Notes under the pieces: model-generated
Told to the model about the DNA's origin: nothing
What the model saw: only the letters and a program-made list of their open reading frames with translations
The model's database searches: none
Made by a program: the position numbers and the translations under genes
In this document: piece by piece, positions 39,897 through 53,854 of the stretch
Numbering within the stretch: the first letter of the stretch is position 1
How the letters are laid out: every line of letters begins with the position of its first letter
Assembly (NCBI RefSeq): GCF_963662255.1
Contig: NC_085049.1
Span: 27,870,142-27,934,141 of the forward strand
Source: Cinclus cinclus
Lineage: Eukaryota > Chordata > Aves > Passeriformes > Cinclidae
DNA: 64,000 nt
Reading direction: 5' to 3'

Positions 39897-42800
39897 TTTA
39901 AAATATCTCTCCCTGCACAGTTTGTGGTGTCTCTGACAGACCTGGTTGAAGGTCATGTTCCTTGGTCCCATTTTAGGCCAGGTTTCTGGAGTCTGAAGTG
40001 TGGCATTTCTTTACTTATGTCTTTCAAAACTAGGATACTGATAGCTACATGTCCAGACATGTATGTATGGATACGGGTTCACTGTACATACACATGTACA
40101 TGGGGGTAGAACTGGAAGTGCTTCTTCGTCCAGACCAGTGAACCATTAGTAATCAGCCTTTAGCAACTGTTATCGCTTGCCTTTTCAATGCTATCTATTT
40201 TCCTATTTTCACTCAAAAAATAAATATTTAGGAAATCACCCAGGCTAACATACCTTCCCTTTGCCATATTTTGAGGTTCATATAATACCCAGATGGCCTG
40301 TTGAGAATTTCCCAACTAGAAAGAAGTTGCTCAGCTTAAGAGGCAGAGCTGGGGGTCTGTGTTACATCTTTACTTCTAGTACTTCTCTCTGCTCTCTGGT
40401 GCACCAACAACACATTTTGCATTTATTTATTTATGCTGGCACTCATTTTGAAAAGGAAATATGAGACTCTCTGGAAATATGAAAGATCATAACCCACTTT
40501 TGCAATACAGACATCTGTGTGTCACTGCATATCAGCAACTGAAATACTCTTTTATAATTTCATGCTATAATACTCCTCAAGGGGAATCATAACTCTCATT
40601 TACAGCATAAGTTCAAACACAGAGTTATATATTTTGTCTCACAGAATATTATTTTCACTAGATGCTAATTTTTTTTCAGTATCTTGGGAATATATCTGAT
40701 TCTCTAGGTGAATACTGGCACAACTGGCATTGAAAGGTTAAGACCTAAGAGTTAATATCTCCTTAAGAAAACAGGGGTGGGACACAGATGTGTTTTTTGC
40801 AAGTCAAAACACAACTGTACTGCAGAGTGTAATCATTTAGAAGTATTGTTCTTTGGGGCTTTTTTTTCCCCCGGAAGGGAAGGCTCAACAAGAGAATTCA
40901 TTGTCAACTCCATAGCATTTGATCTCCATGGAAACATTATCAGCTGACTTCAAAGTCAACCTTCAAATGTGTTGTGGGTTGGTTTTCTTTCCTATGGCTT
41001 ATTTCTGATGCTCCTAGATGTGCACTTGCAGGCTGTGGGGGAAGAAATACCAACACAATTCCACCAGCCTTGTACCTGATCACAGGAGGGCACTGGCACT
41101 TAGAAGAAGAAGAGAAAAAGCTTCTTCAGTGAGGTGCAGAGATCTTGCAGTCTGGAGCAAAAGACAGGGCAAGTAGTGTGTGCACACCTCTAAACTCACT
41201 GTTTTTCTGTCCTAGCTCAAATCTGTCTCCCTGAACTTGGTGTGCAATAAATTAAGGAGTCATTTCTGTCTGGCTTTTCAGCAAGAAGAACTGTTCATAT
41301 ATCTCTGTGTGTTCATTTTAAGTCAGCTATACTGACTTGTAATTTCTCCCTCACCAGGATGGGAGGTACTGGCAGAAGCATCAGTACCTTCTAAAGTTAT
41401 GAAAACAGACAACTTAGCATAGTCCCTGAAGGACATGCAATCAAGTTGCTTCTCAGAGATGTCCGTAGGTCTTTGGGGGGTTGACAGAAGGTAAAATAAA
41501 GTAGAAATAAAGCAGAGGAGACAGATTCTGTAGAAATACAAAAGACTTTCCCACCCACAGCCCTGGAAAACAGGTTCTGTCTGTTTTAAAATTCAGTGGT
41601 TGTCCCATATCCTTTAGTAATGTCACTAGGTCTTTGATCTGTTGCTGGCTTCTGAATTCCAACAGCAAGATTCACTAAAGCCAAAGGAAGACAATGGAAA
41701 CAAAAGTGACATTTATTATTGGATTGGTATTTTTAAAAGGAAATTTTGCTGAGTTGTTTGCATACCTTGCTTAAAAGAGGAAAGATTGCTCATGCAACAG
41801 AAGGAAGATTAATACTGGCATGATTCGCTAGACAGAAAGAAAACCTTACAGAAGGAATTGGGAGGAAATTTCTGTGTGTGGAAGATCTTTTTGTATGTTA
41901 AATGCAGAGGCTGAAGCAAGATTTAAATTCACTTTCTTGGCTCCTCAGGTTGTCAGCTTAGAAAACAACATTCCCCTTGGGCAAATCACTGCCACACTCA
42001 CTTGGTCTAATCTGCCTGGACAGAGTCCAACTGGACACTGGAAACTGCATTTAAAAAGCAACTGGACTTGGAAAAAAAATATAAATGAGTAGGGTCTTCC
42101 TCATTTCTGCCCAACCTGGCTCTTCCAGGGCATAGAGATCAGTCATGGCAATGTACTTGTGTGGGCTACAGAGGATGAGCAGGCATTTCCTCTGCAACAG
42201 GAAGGGAGATTTCAGCATGATCCTTTAGGACTGTACAGGGCCAGTCTTGTTTGTTGCTTGCTAGCATTTATGTAGACGATGTAAACTTCATAAGGGTACC
42301 CTGCACTAAATGGTTCTTGTTGACCAGACAAAATTGCATCTTATTGTGACTTCTGACTATTCTATCTCAGTAAATGTATCAGCACATATAAAATGTATTT
42401 TTCTGTTCCTAAAAGGTCAACTCAGGGAAACGGTAATGGAGCCCAGAGACTTTCACAGTAAAGATCCTGAAAGCTGTACAAACAAAGAGTCCTTTGGTTA
42501 CTTGACAAAAAAAGAACAGATAGGCTTTTCTCCAGCACCTAAAGGGGGAAAAATCCCAATCAGGTAGCCACCATCACCCCAAGCTCCTAATGGCTTCTTT
42601 AGTACTGCCTTCAGCAAACAAAAGGATTAAAAGGACATGTGACTAACCATCCTTTTAGACCTGAAAGTATTCCCTCTGTAAGTATTTATAGTGGCACACA
42701 GTAGACAATATGGAAGAAGGCTGCATTGAATTTACTTGTGCTGTACCTGTTCTCAAGCCTCACTTGTCTTGAAGAACTTTCATCAGTAGACTTTTCAGCA

Positions 42801-45800
42801 CTTTAGGATTTCCTACAAAAGAAAGATTACATTAATCCTCTGAAGTTCCTTCTGAGAGATGTCCAATTTTTTGACAAAAGAAGAAAATGGTCTTACATAC
42901 TTAGAGGTGTAATGACCTCATTATTAAAAAAAATGATGCAACATGGTGAACAGATTCCTCATGCTACAGAACATGTCCTGTGACAAGGCAAACTCAACCT
43001 GACTCCACAAGTTTCCCTTTAGCTCTGACAAATGCCTAGGATAGGAAGCACCTGCCTAAAGTACAGCTTGATATTAAACTTCTGTGTCATCATCTGAGGC
43101 AAATCTGAGATGTGATGGAGTCACTTGAGTTTGTTCAGACCTCCAGTGCCTCTTTCCATTTAATCTTTTGGCCTTTGCCTGGGTCATGCTGTGAATTCCA
43201 CACTGCAGTGGATGAAAGAATCTGCCAGAAGTCTCTGTATGTTGCCAAGTATGGTATTTGCCAGCACATGGATGGGATAATTTTTCTAACCTTGGATTAG
43301 AATTTTTATTCATTTTGACACGGAAGTCCTTTCTTTCCTTTCTGCTCCAGTAAAATGAGAATAATATCACAGTACTACAACTGGCACAATTTTTGCTGTC
43401 TCCTGTGTTGTGGCTGCGAGTTCATGACCCGTTACTTTTGCTTAACAGCTGTAATCAACCCACTTTATTATTGCTAGGTTATTTTGGTTGAGACATAGGA
43501 ATCACCACTGCTGAAGTACTCAGAAGTTTATTCACTCAGGCTTTGATCTGAAAGTTTCTTCTCTCCCTAGTCCATCAGACCATCGTGCCTTTGGCTAAGT
43601 AGTGTTGCTTTTGCCTTACATGCCAACTCACAGCTTCTGAGAGTGCTTGCTCATCGCTGTAGCTCACAGGCAGTGGCTGTGCACAGCATCATGGGCGTCC
43701 ACTCCCTGTGCAGTCCCATGCCCTGAGGGATGCTACGGTCACAGAAATGTCATCATGTGCAAATCTGCAGTGTGAAATATGGACTGACACTTGTGTCAGC
43801 AGAGCAAACTGGAGTTCAGCCCTCAGCTGCTGTACCATTGCTCCTATATATGAAATACTGATTTACACAAGCCTAAGCATTAAGCATTTGGGGCTGTGGC
43901 TGAGGACACATAATCCTCTGATGCCATAAGGCATTACAGCTTGTGCAGCAGCAGTCCCTAGGCAGGCTCACAGCTCTGGCATGCACTGGGCACCTCTGGC
44001 ACCTTGTGAGGCAGGAAGCCAAAGGCCAAATGCAAACCACATTCTAAGAGTGGCTATAATGCAATATGACGACAGATCCTGCAGTTTATCTGGTCCATGC
44101 TATAAGATAAAAATGCATTAAGTCCCAACCCAGGTGGATATGTAATCTCACAAGGACACTGCACTAAATCTCCTCACCCAGTCAGATTTATCCTTCCATC
44201 TCTGCTTTTTTCATAAGGGCAATTTTCCAGTAAACCCCTCACTATTCTGCAGCCTATTGGTGATGCTGCAAGCTGCTTCTGCTGGAACAGTACATAATTA
44301 AGCAATAATTTATATTCTATGCATGTATGCACAGAGCAATAAAGTGTTCTCAAGAACAGCGTGCTGCTGAGGCTTTTAATCCATGCACAGAAGGAGTTTA
44401 CTGCAAAGCTGCTCCCTCCCTCCAAAAGGCTTTTGTCATCACTGTACTGGGAGGGAATTCACTGTATTCTTTAATAATTTCATTTGATTGGGATATAATT
44501 TAAATAGTTAATGCTACACACTCCACTTTAGGATCAGACGTAATTTTATTTGTTTGTTTGATGTACCTTGAAAATAGTAAAAGCAAGTAGGGCAGAGAGA
44601 AAGTAAAGATAATGTTTCACTTGTGAGATTTTTTTTCTCCCATAGCCCTGTAATAAAAGAAAGTGATGATAATTAAGTAAACATCTCTCCTTCCGAAGAC
44701 ATTAGTGGTCACAAAAAGCTACTAGAAATACTTTAAAAGGCAGAGATTTACATTTATTTGAGAACTGCATGGTTTCAAAGGACATCTTAAAATCCATACC
44801 TTTGTGGTTCTCTTTTTATCTACTAATTTGTAAGTAATACTTGACATTTTTATGTGTTTTTAAAAATAACAGAAGGCAAGAAGAAACAGTTTTTGGGGTT
44901 ATTTACTTTGTACATCTGACAGCACAGTTTGTGAATAATTTCTGTCTATTGTGGGGGGAAGGGAGAGAATGAATATCATTCTGTCAGATGCGAAGGAAGT
45001 GATTTCCAAATCATGAGACAAATGTAAGAGGAGGGTCTCAGAGATGGGCTTAGTGCCCAGATCATTTAAATTACTGACTTTTTGGATTTCCCATGCCTTC
45101 AAATTTGTGATGTCTCCTTCAGGTTCCACCAGACAGAGCACCAGACACCTCATCTCCAGTAATAAGGATGAGGATGTTTAGATGAAGGTCCCACCAGTAG
45201 GGTCTGTTTCTGCCCTAGCACCACGAAAGTTCCCCTTCATCTGCAGTACATCTAAGAAAGGCAAAAAGTCTTGTCACACAACACTATAGACCCTGGGAAA
45301 TCCCTCAAGCTCTATCACTCTGGAAGTCCAGCCAGGTCTGTGGGTGAAGAACGTTGCTTCTGACATGGTTCAAGGGGATCCTAACATCAGGACAGATTCA
45401 AACAGATTTGCTACGGATGATTTGAGCCTGTTTGTGATTAAATCAGCTCACTCACAAGCAGTTATGGTCTCCCCTGGAGGGGCGGTTTAAAAACTGTGGG
45501 GACATTGCAGACCCTCACACAGCTGGGCTGATTGGAAAGAAAGGGACATTTACAGAAAAGAAAAAATTAATTCCTTGCAGCAGAGGCCCATGGCACTGCT
45601 TGATATAATCATGCTTGAAAACAGCTACAGCAAAAGGCTCTGACTCATAATCCACGTGGTATTATTCTTTGACCAGCACTGATATTACCTTTCCCTGCCA
45701 TCCCACTTCTGACGATGTCTGCCCCTGCAGCAAGGATGGTAGGACCCCAATCTTATATACATATATAGCAGATAAGTTCATTTCTGTCCTAAAAAACCTT

Positions 45801-47960
45801 CTAATCTAAATGAAAGGGACATTCAGTGTAATGTTTAATGTTATTCTGTAATATATAAGAAAGACAGGCACAAGATAACCAAGAAGTATTTAATAGCTCA
45901 GGTTCTCAAACCACTGACAGTCATCAGCCCATTAGCAGGACAGGCACTGTCAGAAGCAGGCCAAGATGAAAGGAGGCTACCTGACAAGGAATCAGGATGG
46001 AGGTTTGACTACATGTCACACAGCAGCTTCTGTGGCACAGGCACAGCTTTACATGAAATTTCATCTCTCACCTGATTGAAGCATTTTGCAGTGACATGTG
46101 AATTACCTGTCAAAAATCCCACTGTTGCCTTGTCTCGTTCATTAGGTTTCACTTAGGAGGATAATGTGTAAATCCCAGCACAAAGAACCTTGTGAGTTCT
46201 GCTCCCGCAGCTGCTGAAGGAGATGGCCTTTATCTCCCTGTGCAGCTCATGTACCAGAGAGCTCTTACTGCCACCTGTCATTCACATTTTGTGCATCAGG
46301 GCCACGGCTGGACCACCAGCCTTCAGGTCTGGTCATCTGCTTGGACCACAGCAATGTACAGTATTTTTCACAAAGAAATTAAAGTTTGTATCAATGCATT
46401 TTCTAGGGGATCTGGGGCATTAGTGCACATGTAGGAGGATACCTCACTGACAGCAAAAACTTGAAAGGAAACTGCATAAGAGTTCAGTTTGACTTCTGGA
46501 GAGAAAAATGCTCATAGGGTTGTAAATGTTCATGACTTCCTGCAGTCCTGCTGCCTCTGAAGCACTGTGTCCATAGTGTAGAGTGTCATGGGCAGGAGCC
46601 ACAGCCTCCCTCGTCCTGCCACCTCAGCTCATGTCTTACCTGGACTAGCAGAGGTTTCATTTCCAGAGGTAAGATCAGGTTCTGCATCCCTTTTATCCAT
46701 GACTCTTTCACTACAAAAGCCAACAATTATGTAATTTGCAAGGATGTTCTTTTGTGTTATGATTGCCAGCTCATGAGGAAAAGCTACTGAATAGTCATGA
46801 GGTCAAAACCTTACTCAGTTTTCATCAGCAGCCTTCCTGGTGAGAGGCCAGATTAACCATAGGTGGGAACTTTCTTGCTTGGCTGAACACAAGCAACATA
46901 TAGGACTCATAAAGTGGCCATAAAGATTTTTCTAGATGGCATAAAATGGCATTTTTTGTGTCTGCAATGAACAGTGCTAGAGAGCCAGATTACTCTGTGT
47001 TGTACAAGACACCCTGCAGAAGCATAGGGGAATGACAGGCTGAGGATTGTACTCTGCACTCTGTGACATTGTACATGGCAGTCATTATTTGTCATCATGG
47101 GTTAGCACATTCTCCAGAAAGGGAAAAGACTTTTTTAGAGAAGTCTCATGCCTGTGATTTGCTTAGTTCTCTAGTGTTGTTACTTGCTCTTCTTTGTTGT
47201 TCCTTTGTTAAGGGGCACAGTACCCTCGGCAAGGTGGAATGCCAATATATTGGGTACTGTTCAAATACAAAGAGTAAGCAACACTCATTGCATTGAAGAA
47301 CTTGTGATCAAAACAGCCAAGACAAAGCATGAAAGCACAGGGAGTATTTGAAATCCAAAGTTATTTCCTTCCCTTTTGGGCTTAGCAAATGCAGCTTCAA
47401 TCTGGCCACACAGATTGTCCCACCCACCTCTCTTAACAATCTTACATTTTGAGAGAGATGAAATTACCATGTTCTTACTAGCAAAGAAAGGCTTTCCCTT
47501 CATTTTCTAACCACAACCATTTGAAATGAGCCACAGAGCTCAGTTCAGAACACAGTGCCTCTGAGGCACCATTTTTTTTCCTCTGATCCCACAATGTACT
47601 AGTCATTCTGACATAGAACACAGGGAACTGCATTCTTGACAGATTTCTTCATATTACTGAAAAGCCTAAGTAACATAATAAAACATTTAAAGAACATGCG
47701 GTTTCTAATCAAACAACTTGATTTTTGACTAATGGATTGTGGAAGGGAGATCTCCCCTTTTATCCTACTCTGTGCTTTGAAGTAGTATAGGACATCTTCA
47801 AAGACAGCTCCAGAGCTTGGGATCTCATGAGGCTTTTGCAAGAATCCAGATCACTGACTGCAGACTGATGGGGTGCTGGTGGGAGGCAAGAATGAATGAA
47901 ATATGTATAGTACCTAGTGCAGCAGCTCACTGGTACCCACTGGCACTCCCATAAAATGAG

Positions 47961-47972
47961 TATTCATGAATA
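47961..47972. repeat. 12-bp perfect palindrome TATTCATGAATA
   Basis: A self-complementary 12-mer that includes an octamer/POU-like ATTCATGAAT core. It is short enough to arise by chance. Confidence 0.7.
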
Positions 47973-49670
47973 TTCTGGCTGATCTGGCAGCTGTACATGG
48001 CATTAGGGGAGCATCTGACCTTTACAGCAGAGACTATCTACAAGTGACATTCCAAAATACAGTGGAGAAAGGAGAAACAGACAGAGCAGTGATCAGAAGA
48101 GGGAACTGAAAGAGAACCATGACAGTGATCTCACAGCAGGTTCGTGATAGAGATTTGCCTGTAGATTTGATGCCTGTGTGATGTTCCTACTAAGTAAAGG
48201 AGGTAGGTATAGTGGAAAGTCCACACATTTTGGTGATGTGTGTATGTTCCTGCAAATGCTCCCAGTTTCTGAACCAAATTCCATGAAAATTCACCAAATA
48301 ATCTTACCTCTGTGTTCGGAGTGGGGAGTGTCAAATTTATTTATTCAATGCAACTGCAACTGAAATGATCAAAGCAGCAGAGAAACAACAGCAGAAGTGT
48401 TAGAGAAGAGAAGCAGAGCCAGGGGCAGGAAGGACTAGAAGGAAACAAGGGCACCAGAACACAGGATCTTTCCATGAAATTAGGCTGACTGTGACTGCTT
48501 TGGAAGATTGTGCTGGTTTAGGGATGGGACCAGAAAGAAGAGATTCCTCACCAGCAGCTGTAAGTGAACAGATGCAGGATGTGCTGTGCAGGTAGCACAC
48601 ATCACATGTTACTGATCCATGCATGAAGAGAGGGAGGACACACAGGACTGACCATGTGTGGCCTGTAGCACGAGTCCTGTAGGCTGCCTTCTGTGCCCAG
48701 GACTCTCCAGGCATTCAGAGAGGCCCACAAAGGGAGGAATTAGAGAGGAAAAATAAAGTGCCAACCTCATGCTGGCTTGAGTTGTTACCTCTTGTGGCAG
48801 GTGCATAGCATCTGTATCTCTCCATTATTTGGTGTGTGTGGGTGGCAATTGTGACATTCAGGAGCTCAGAGTTTAGCTTGGACGAAGCTGGAGGCCAAAG
48901 ATCAAAATTAGACTCAGCTGGGTGGGATAAGGTTCAGCCTCATCTGATATGTGTGTCTTTCCATAACACCACCTGAGAGAGTCATGAAGTTTGTCATCAC
49001 AGTGTTCTCAGGAAGAAATAAGAAACTAAATATTGCTGCAGAGATGGAAAACAAGAACAGGATATTTTGAAGATTTCAGCAACATGACAGAGGGCATCTA
49101 GATTGAAACTGGAGTCATGCAGAGAGCAGAATCTGAGTTTTGTGAAGGATTTAAAGATTTTTAAAATTATATTTAAAAGGAGACTGTATAATGAAAAATT
49201 CTGTGTTTTGATATAAGAAAGCATGAAGAGAATCTACCACATAAGTTCAAATGTACATTTTAACAGAGCCAGAATATGTCAAGTACATTGTAATATTATA
49301 TAAAGTTTATCACTGAAAAATCAGAATGAAACAAAAAATTCAAGGTTATTTTCCCTCACAAAAATGCCAAACAAAATTATTCACTCTGTATTTGTCTAAA
49401 GCAAAGTTTCAGAAAAATCAATGGTTCCATGGAGCATTCTGGTTCCCAAGGGAGTGTTTATAATGAAAAAACATTCCTGTTGGAATTTCTCCATACAGCT
49501 CTGGTCAGCAGCAGGTCAATATTCAAGGCTCTGGTGGCACTCAGTTCTTTCCCCATGGAGCCTCCAGACTAAGCCACTCTATACAAACATCTTCCCTTAG
49601 GCACTTCCTTACTACTTGCACCAGCTCTTCTTGGGCAGCTTGGAAAGGGGTATCTCAATCACTTTTCTAA

Positions 49671-49970
<300 letters not shown>

Positions 49971-49987
49971 AACAAATAGCAAACGAA

Positions 49988-50089
49988 TATACACACACAG
50001 AGACATATATAAATATATATATATATATATATGCCCATGTATGCCTATACATGCATATATATGTATATATAATTATATCTATATATAAA
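49988..50089. repeat. Compound (AC)n/(AT)n microsatellite in the 3' UTR
   Basis: ACACACACAG runs into (TA)n and then ATGTATATAT-type variants, almost 100 bases in all, beginning 18 bases downstream of the TMEM178B stop codon. The transcribed (UA)n run could fold on itself. Confidence 0.95.
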
Positions 50090-50675
50090 ATCTCAAATTA
50101 ATGCCAGTGCCAAGGTAGAGCTGAGTCCAACATGGCACTCACATCCCCACTGGACTCTGTGTTGCTTCATTCTTTCTCACACTGGTGGGAAAGCTTTTCT
50201 CTCACGTGGCTCTTCCATCCAACTCTTAACTTGAGCATCATACCTTAGAGGTAAAATGAACCTACAGTTGCACCTACCTACTGCCATTTGGGAGGGAGAA
50301 CAGGGGATCCATGTGGGGAATCTGGAACCAGAATCTGTACAGGACATGGTGGGGGCAGAGGCGTGGGAGGGATGACACAAAAAGCGTGTCCATTGCAGCC
50401 AGCAGGGAAAATGCGAACAGCAAGCAAAGGAACAAATGAAGCATTTGAGCCACTTCAACAGCGTACCTCCTCATGGCCATTATCAGAAACCCACCCACGT
50501 TCTTTTTCTTTCTTAAAACAAAATGACAGAAGCCTGTAGTGTCATTGATTTTGGGGTTTTGTTGGGTTTTTTCCCTCCTTAAAATGAAGAAAACAAAATG
50601 GACAGAATGTGTGAGGAAAAGTAGAAAAGCATTTTCTCTTTGCCTGCCAAACTCTAGAGAGAAGCAAACAAGTGA

Positions 50676-50713
50676 AAATAATAATAATAATAATAAATAA
50701 TAATAATAATAAA
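50676..50713. repeat. (AAT)n microsatellite overlapping poly(A) signals
   Basis: Thirteen or so AAT/ATA units with one interruption. The interruption and the end of the array each create an AATAAA hexamer. Confidence 0.95.
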
Positions 50714-50745
50714 CATCTAAGAAAATAAACCCAGAAAACAATAAA
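50692..50745 (+). promoter_or_regulatory. TMEM178B: Cluster of four AATAAA polyadenylation signals
   Basis: AATAAA occurs at 50692-50697, 50708-50713, 50724-50729 and 50740-50745, evenly about 16 bases apart. The first two arise inside the AAT microsatellite; the last two lie in unique sequence. A G/T-containing region follows ('aagtctccaagagg', then 'gcggttttaatctt' at 50783). This is a plausible proximal end of the TMEM178B transcript. Confidence 0.6.
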
Positions 50746-52593
50746 GTCTCCAAGAGGACATCTCAGCGGACTTTCCAACAATGCGGTTTTAATCTTCCAG
50801 CTGCCTTACATCCAGGCTTACAATGGAGGCTGAACTGCTAATGTAAATGCAGCAGAAGGCCTTTTGAAAATGCTGTGATACATGTGTGTATTACTTTTTC
50901 TGCCATCTTACTTTATTTTTTTTTAACAAAAAGAAAAACCTAAAACATTGCAGTGTGATTGTCCACTAAACCATCCATGCTGTGTTTGTGGCCAAGACTG
51001 AGGCACCGCAACAGCAGAAGCGTGAGGAAAGCCGCCAGGTCTGAGACAGCGCATCTTCTCTGGTGGATTTCAGCAGGTTTTGTTTTTTTTTTTCATGGAG
51101 CTTCCAAGAGTTCAGTATGGTGGATCCAGGGGAAGACTGACCAAGGAGAAGGGAGGTGGGGGGAGGCCTGGTAGCTGTTCTTTCCAGGCATTTGCTGGAA
51201 TGGGATTTCATCAAGTTTCCAGTTTGGATGTTTGAGACAACTGGGCAAAAGCCATTGTGAAGGAGGAAAAGGGAGCTAATTTCTGTAGAAGAGAAGTAAG
51301 AGATGCCTCTCATTGTGTTCATGTATGCCAAATAAGATCTTCCCACATCTTGTCTTTGGAAACTGCCCTGGTTCACTGGACATCTCCTCTCTCCATCTGG
51401 GAGAACTGTGTACAGATGGATGCGAAAGGGTCAGATACAGAGATCCATTTCCCATGAGCTTAAGAATTGTATGATATAACTGTGAATCTGCAAATGGAAC
51501 TCTCTCTCTTTTTTTGGTCTTTCTCTTTTTCCTGCTACTCCTCTTCCTGTTGTCTCCTTTTTCCTTCCCTCTGCTCTTCCCATTATTCAGGTCATAGGTC
51601 CCAAAAGAGCTAAAGGAACAGCTAAGTTTGGAGAGTTGGGTGAACGCCATTAGAGGAAAAAAAGCATTTTGGCTGTGAGGACAGCGGGTCCTTTCAGGGC
51701 ACCAGGGGCTGTGGGGAAGTGGGGAAGAAGGGCCAAGGGTGTAGCCAAAGGGACTCTGAATAAGGATGACTGAATTTCCATGTGTTAGAGTGAGGGCACC
51801 ACTTATAAATACGCAGGGAAAGGGAGACAGGGCAAAGAAAAAAGGTCTCCCCAAAACCAATCCAACCCAACTTGCTCTTAATTCAGGGACAGTACCAGGA
51901 ATCCTTTCTTACATGATAGCTGCATGATATCAGTCCTCACTAGTCAATAAGAAGTCACACTCTCCATCAAAAATATCTCACCAGGAGAAGGAGCCTGTGC
52001 CTCCTGCACAGAAATGCAGGCATTAATTTCCAGGTCATGCCATTTACACAGCTGGCAAGAAAGAGTATTGCTTGGTTTATAAATATCCAGCTAACAAATA
52101 ATTCTTACACATGTATTAACAGTGCTCAAAGAAATGAAGTTTCTGGAGGAAATGTTGGAGTAGAGTAGATTTGGGTTTCTTCCATTCTTGCTCAACCACC
52201 TAGCTTTTGTTTTCTGTTGTCTACAGATACCCCAAACATGCCAATGCCAGCTGCTATGTCAGTGTGTTTCCACTGAAGTGCCATCCCTGTCGACTGAAGT
52301 TTCACAATTTCATTTTCCATTAGATGTGACCAGAGAAATTACTTATTTATTCAAGTTGAAAATACAAGCTTTTTGAAGAAGCTTCCTTTTTAAACAGATT
52401 GGTTTATTTATTTTTTCTGGGAAGGTTTTCAAATAGAGTGGTTTTGAAAAGTTTTGAAATCATTTGACTGTGCAAGTGCCTATTTGATAAGGAGGTTGAT
52501 GAATTACCATTGAACAGAAGAAGGAAATTTTAAACAAAAACAGCCTTGGAGAGCTAAATGAAAGCTGAATGCAGAAAACCAGTAACTGGAAAC

Positions 52594-52627
52594 CAAAAAA
52601 AAAAAAAACAAAACAAAAAAAAAAAAA
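52594..52627. repeat. A-rich tract with two C interruptions
   Basis: Almost pure A, interrupted by single C bases. It could be an old poly(A) tail of a plus-strand insertion, but the sequence to its left shows no retroposon I recognise. Confidence 0.93.
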
Positions 52628-53754
52628 CATATAAAAATTGTTCATTTCTTCAAAGCATGAAAAATTTTGAAAAGAAAACTTCTTGGTAAGAAATTATTAG
52701 GAAAATTACAGCTGTTTAATTCAAACAGCTTTGAATGCAAATTTTCTTCCTCCTCTGCAGTGCAGAACGTGATAGGAAAGGTATTTCATGTAAATACAGA
52801 TATCTGGAGTGACACAGGTAAACCAGAGTCACAGAAGTACCTATCTGGAGTCTAACATCAGGCCCTGTGGCAGACAGAACAGTACAGCAGCTCCTGTGAT
52901 GATGCATCCTTGTGTGGCCCATGAGTGTTCACAGGGTATATTCTACAGATACAGTTTTGAAAGAGGTATAGCAGTAAGATTTTTTTTAAATGAAATATTT
53001 TTGCTGCTTGATGGAGTTTCAATAGTTTCCTTTTTTTTCTGCAGCTGGCATAAAACCAGTTTTGCCTTGATGAAGTATTCTCTGATGGTGTTGGTTTACA
53101 TCTGTATATAAGCCTGTGTGTCTGTGCATGGCAGTGGCGGAAGAGGGTCATGGTTATTTTTATTTACAACAGAAAAGTGTCAACCCTGAATCTTTGGGCC
53201 AGTTCTGTGATTTTCCACTTGCTCTAGCATAGGGTCTGTAAGGCCTGTGTGGCCATGAAGCATCTTAAAAGTTATGGGAATGTCTGAAGCAGCAGTTGAT
53301 CATGTCACCTTAATCTCCAGCAGGATCCCCAAAAGGACCATTTCTCTCATCATTGCTTTAAGTAAGGGCAGAACCCCTTTGGAAGATTGTGAATTTCCCT
53401 CCATGCTTCTTGAAGAACTGGGAGGAGTCCCATGTGCTTCCACAGCCCTGAACAGGGGTCACAGCCCCACAACGCCTTCTGTGTGCTCAGATTTGTCTTT
53501 AGAGCAGGGTTGACCCAGAATACATCCACATGCAAATTTGTGATGGTTAGTGTCTCCATCTCTCCTGAGCTGAAGCACAGTTACAGCTACTCTGAGTTTC
53601 TGCATTTTGGGGAAGGCTTTGAAGTATCTTTCTGAACAGAGATGGAAGCTTTTTGACTAGTGCGTGGCCTCTTAGTTGGAGGAGCAGCTAATTAGAAATC
53701 TCTTACCAGTGATCCCAGCATTAAGGGGCTTGACCCTGTCCCTCAGATCTGCTC

Positions 53755-53854
53755 TAAGTGCCTAAGCATGTGCTTTACTTGGAGCATGTGACTAATCCCC
53801 TTAACTTTGTTTGACTATTCGTATGCTTAAAGTCAAGAATGTGATTTCCTGGAT
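53755..53854. repeat. Self-complementary dispersed repeat, copy 1
   Basis: The left arm contains AAGCATGTGCTTTACTTGGAGCAT and the right arm ATGCTTAAAGTCAAGAATGTG. The reverse complement of the left arm (ATGCTCCAAGTAAAGCACATG) aligns to the right arm with a few mismatches, so the element is an imperfect inverted repeat. The same 'catgctta-aagt-aag-acatgctta' vocabulary occurs at 61507-61616. I remember similar sequence being widespread in bird, turtle and crocodile introns, but I cannot name the family. Confidence 0.5.

Larger units (their letters stand above)
49971..50765 (+). other. TMEM178B: TMEM178B 3' UTR (minimum extent)
   Basis: Sequence follows the stop codon without interruption to the first poly(A) signal cluster at 50692-50745. 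A 100-bp AC/AT microsatellite begins 18 bases after the stop, and an (AAT)n tract precedes the cluster. The transcript may extend further: 50766-51500 contains non-repetitive sequence that could still be UTR, and transcript data would be needed to place the end. Minus-strand open frames here (50274-50753 and, beyond, 51276-51860) have no recognisable features. Confidence 0.75.

Noticed and set aside
40970..41060. Avian LTR start ('tgtgttgtgggttggtt')
   Set aside because: No matching LTR end, primer-binding site or poly(A) signal in place, and no second copy in the window.
43860..43920. Third copy of the palindromic repeat ('aagcctaagcattaagcattt')
   Set aside because: The match is short and the second arm is absent.
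50274..50753. 159-codon minus-strand frame with tyrosine/leucine runs
   Set aside because: The runs are the (AAT)n microsatellite read backwards. It is antisense to the TMEM178B 3' UTR and has no domain.
51276..51860. Longest open frame in the window (194 codons, minus strand)
   Set aside because: It lies antisense to the distal UTR/downstream region, has Ser/Pro- and Lys/Arg-rich low-complexity parts and no recognisable domain. One frame of this length is about what chance gives over six frames of 64 kb.
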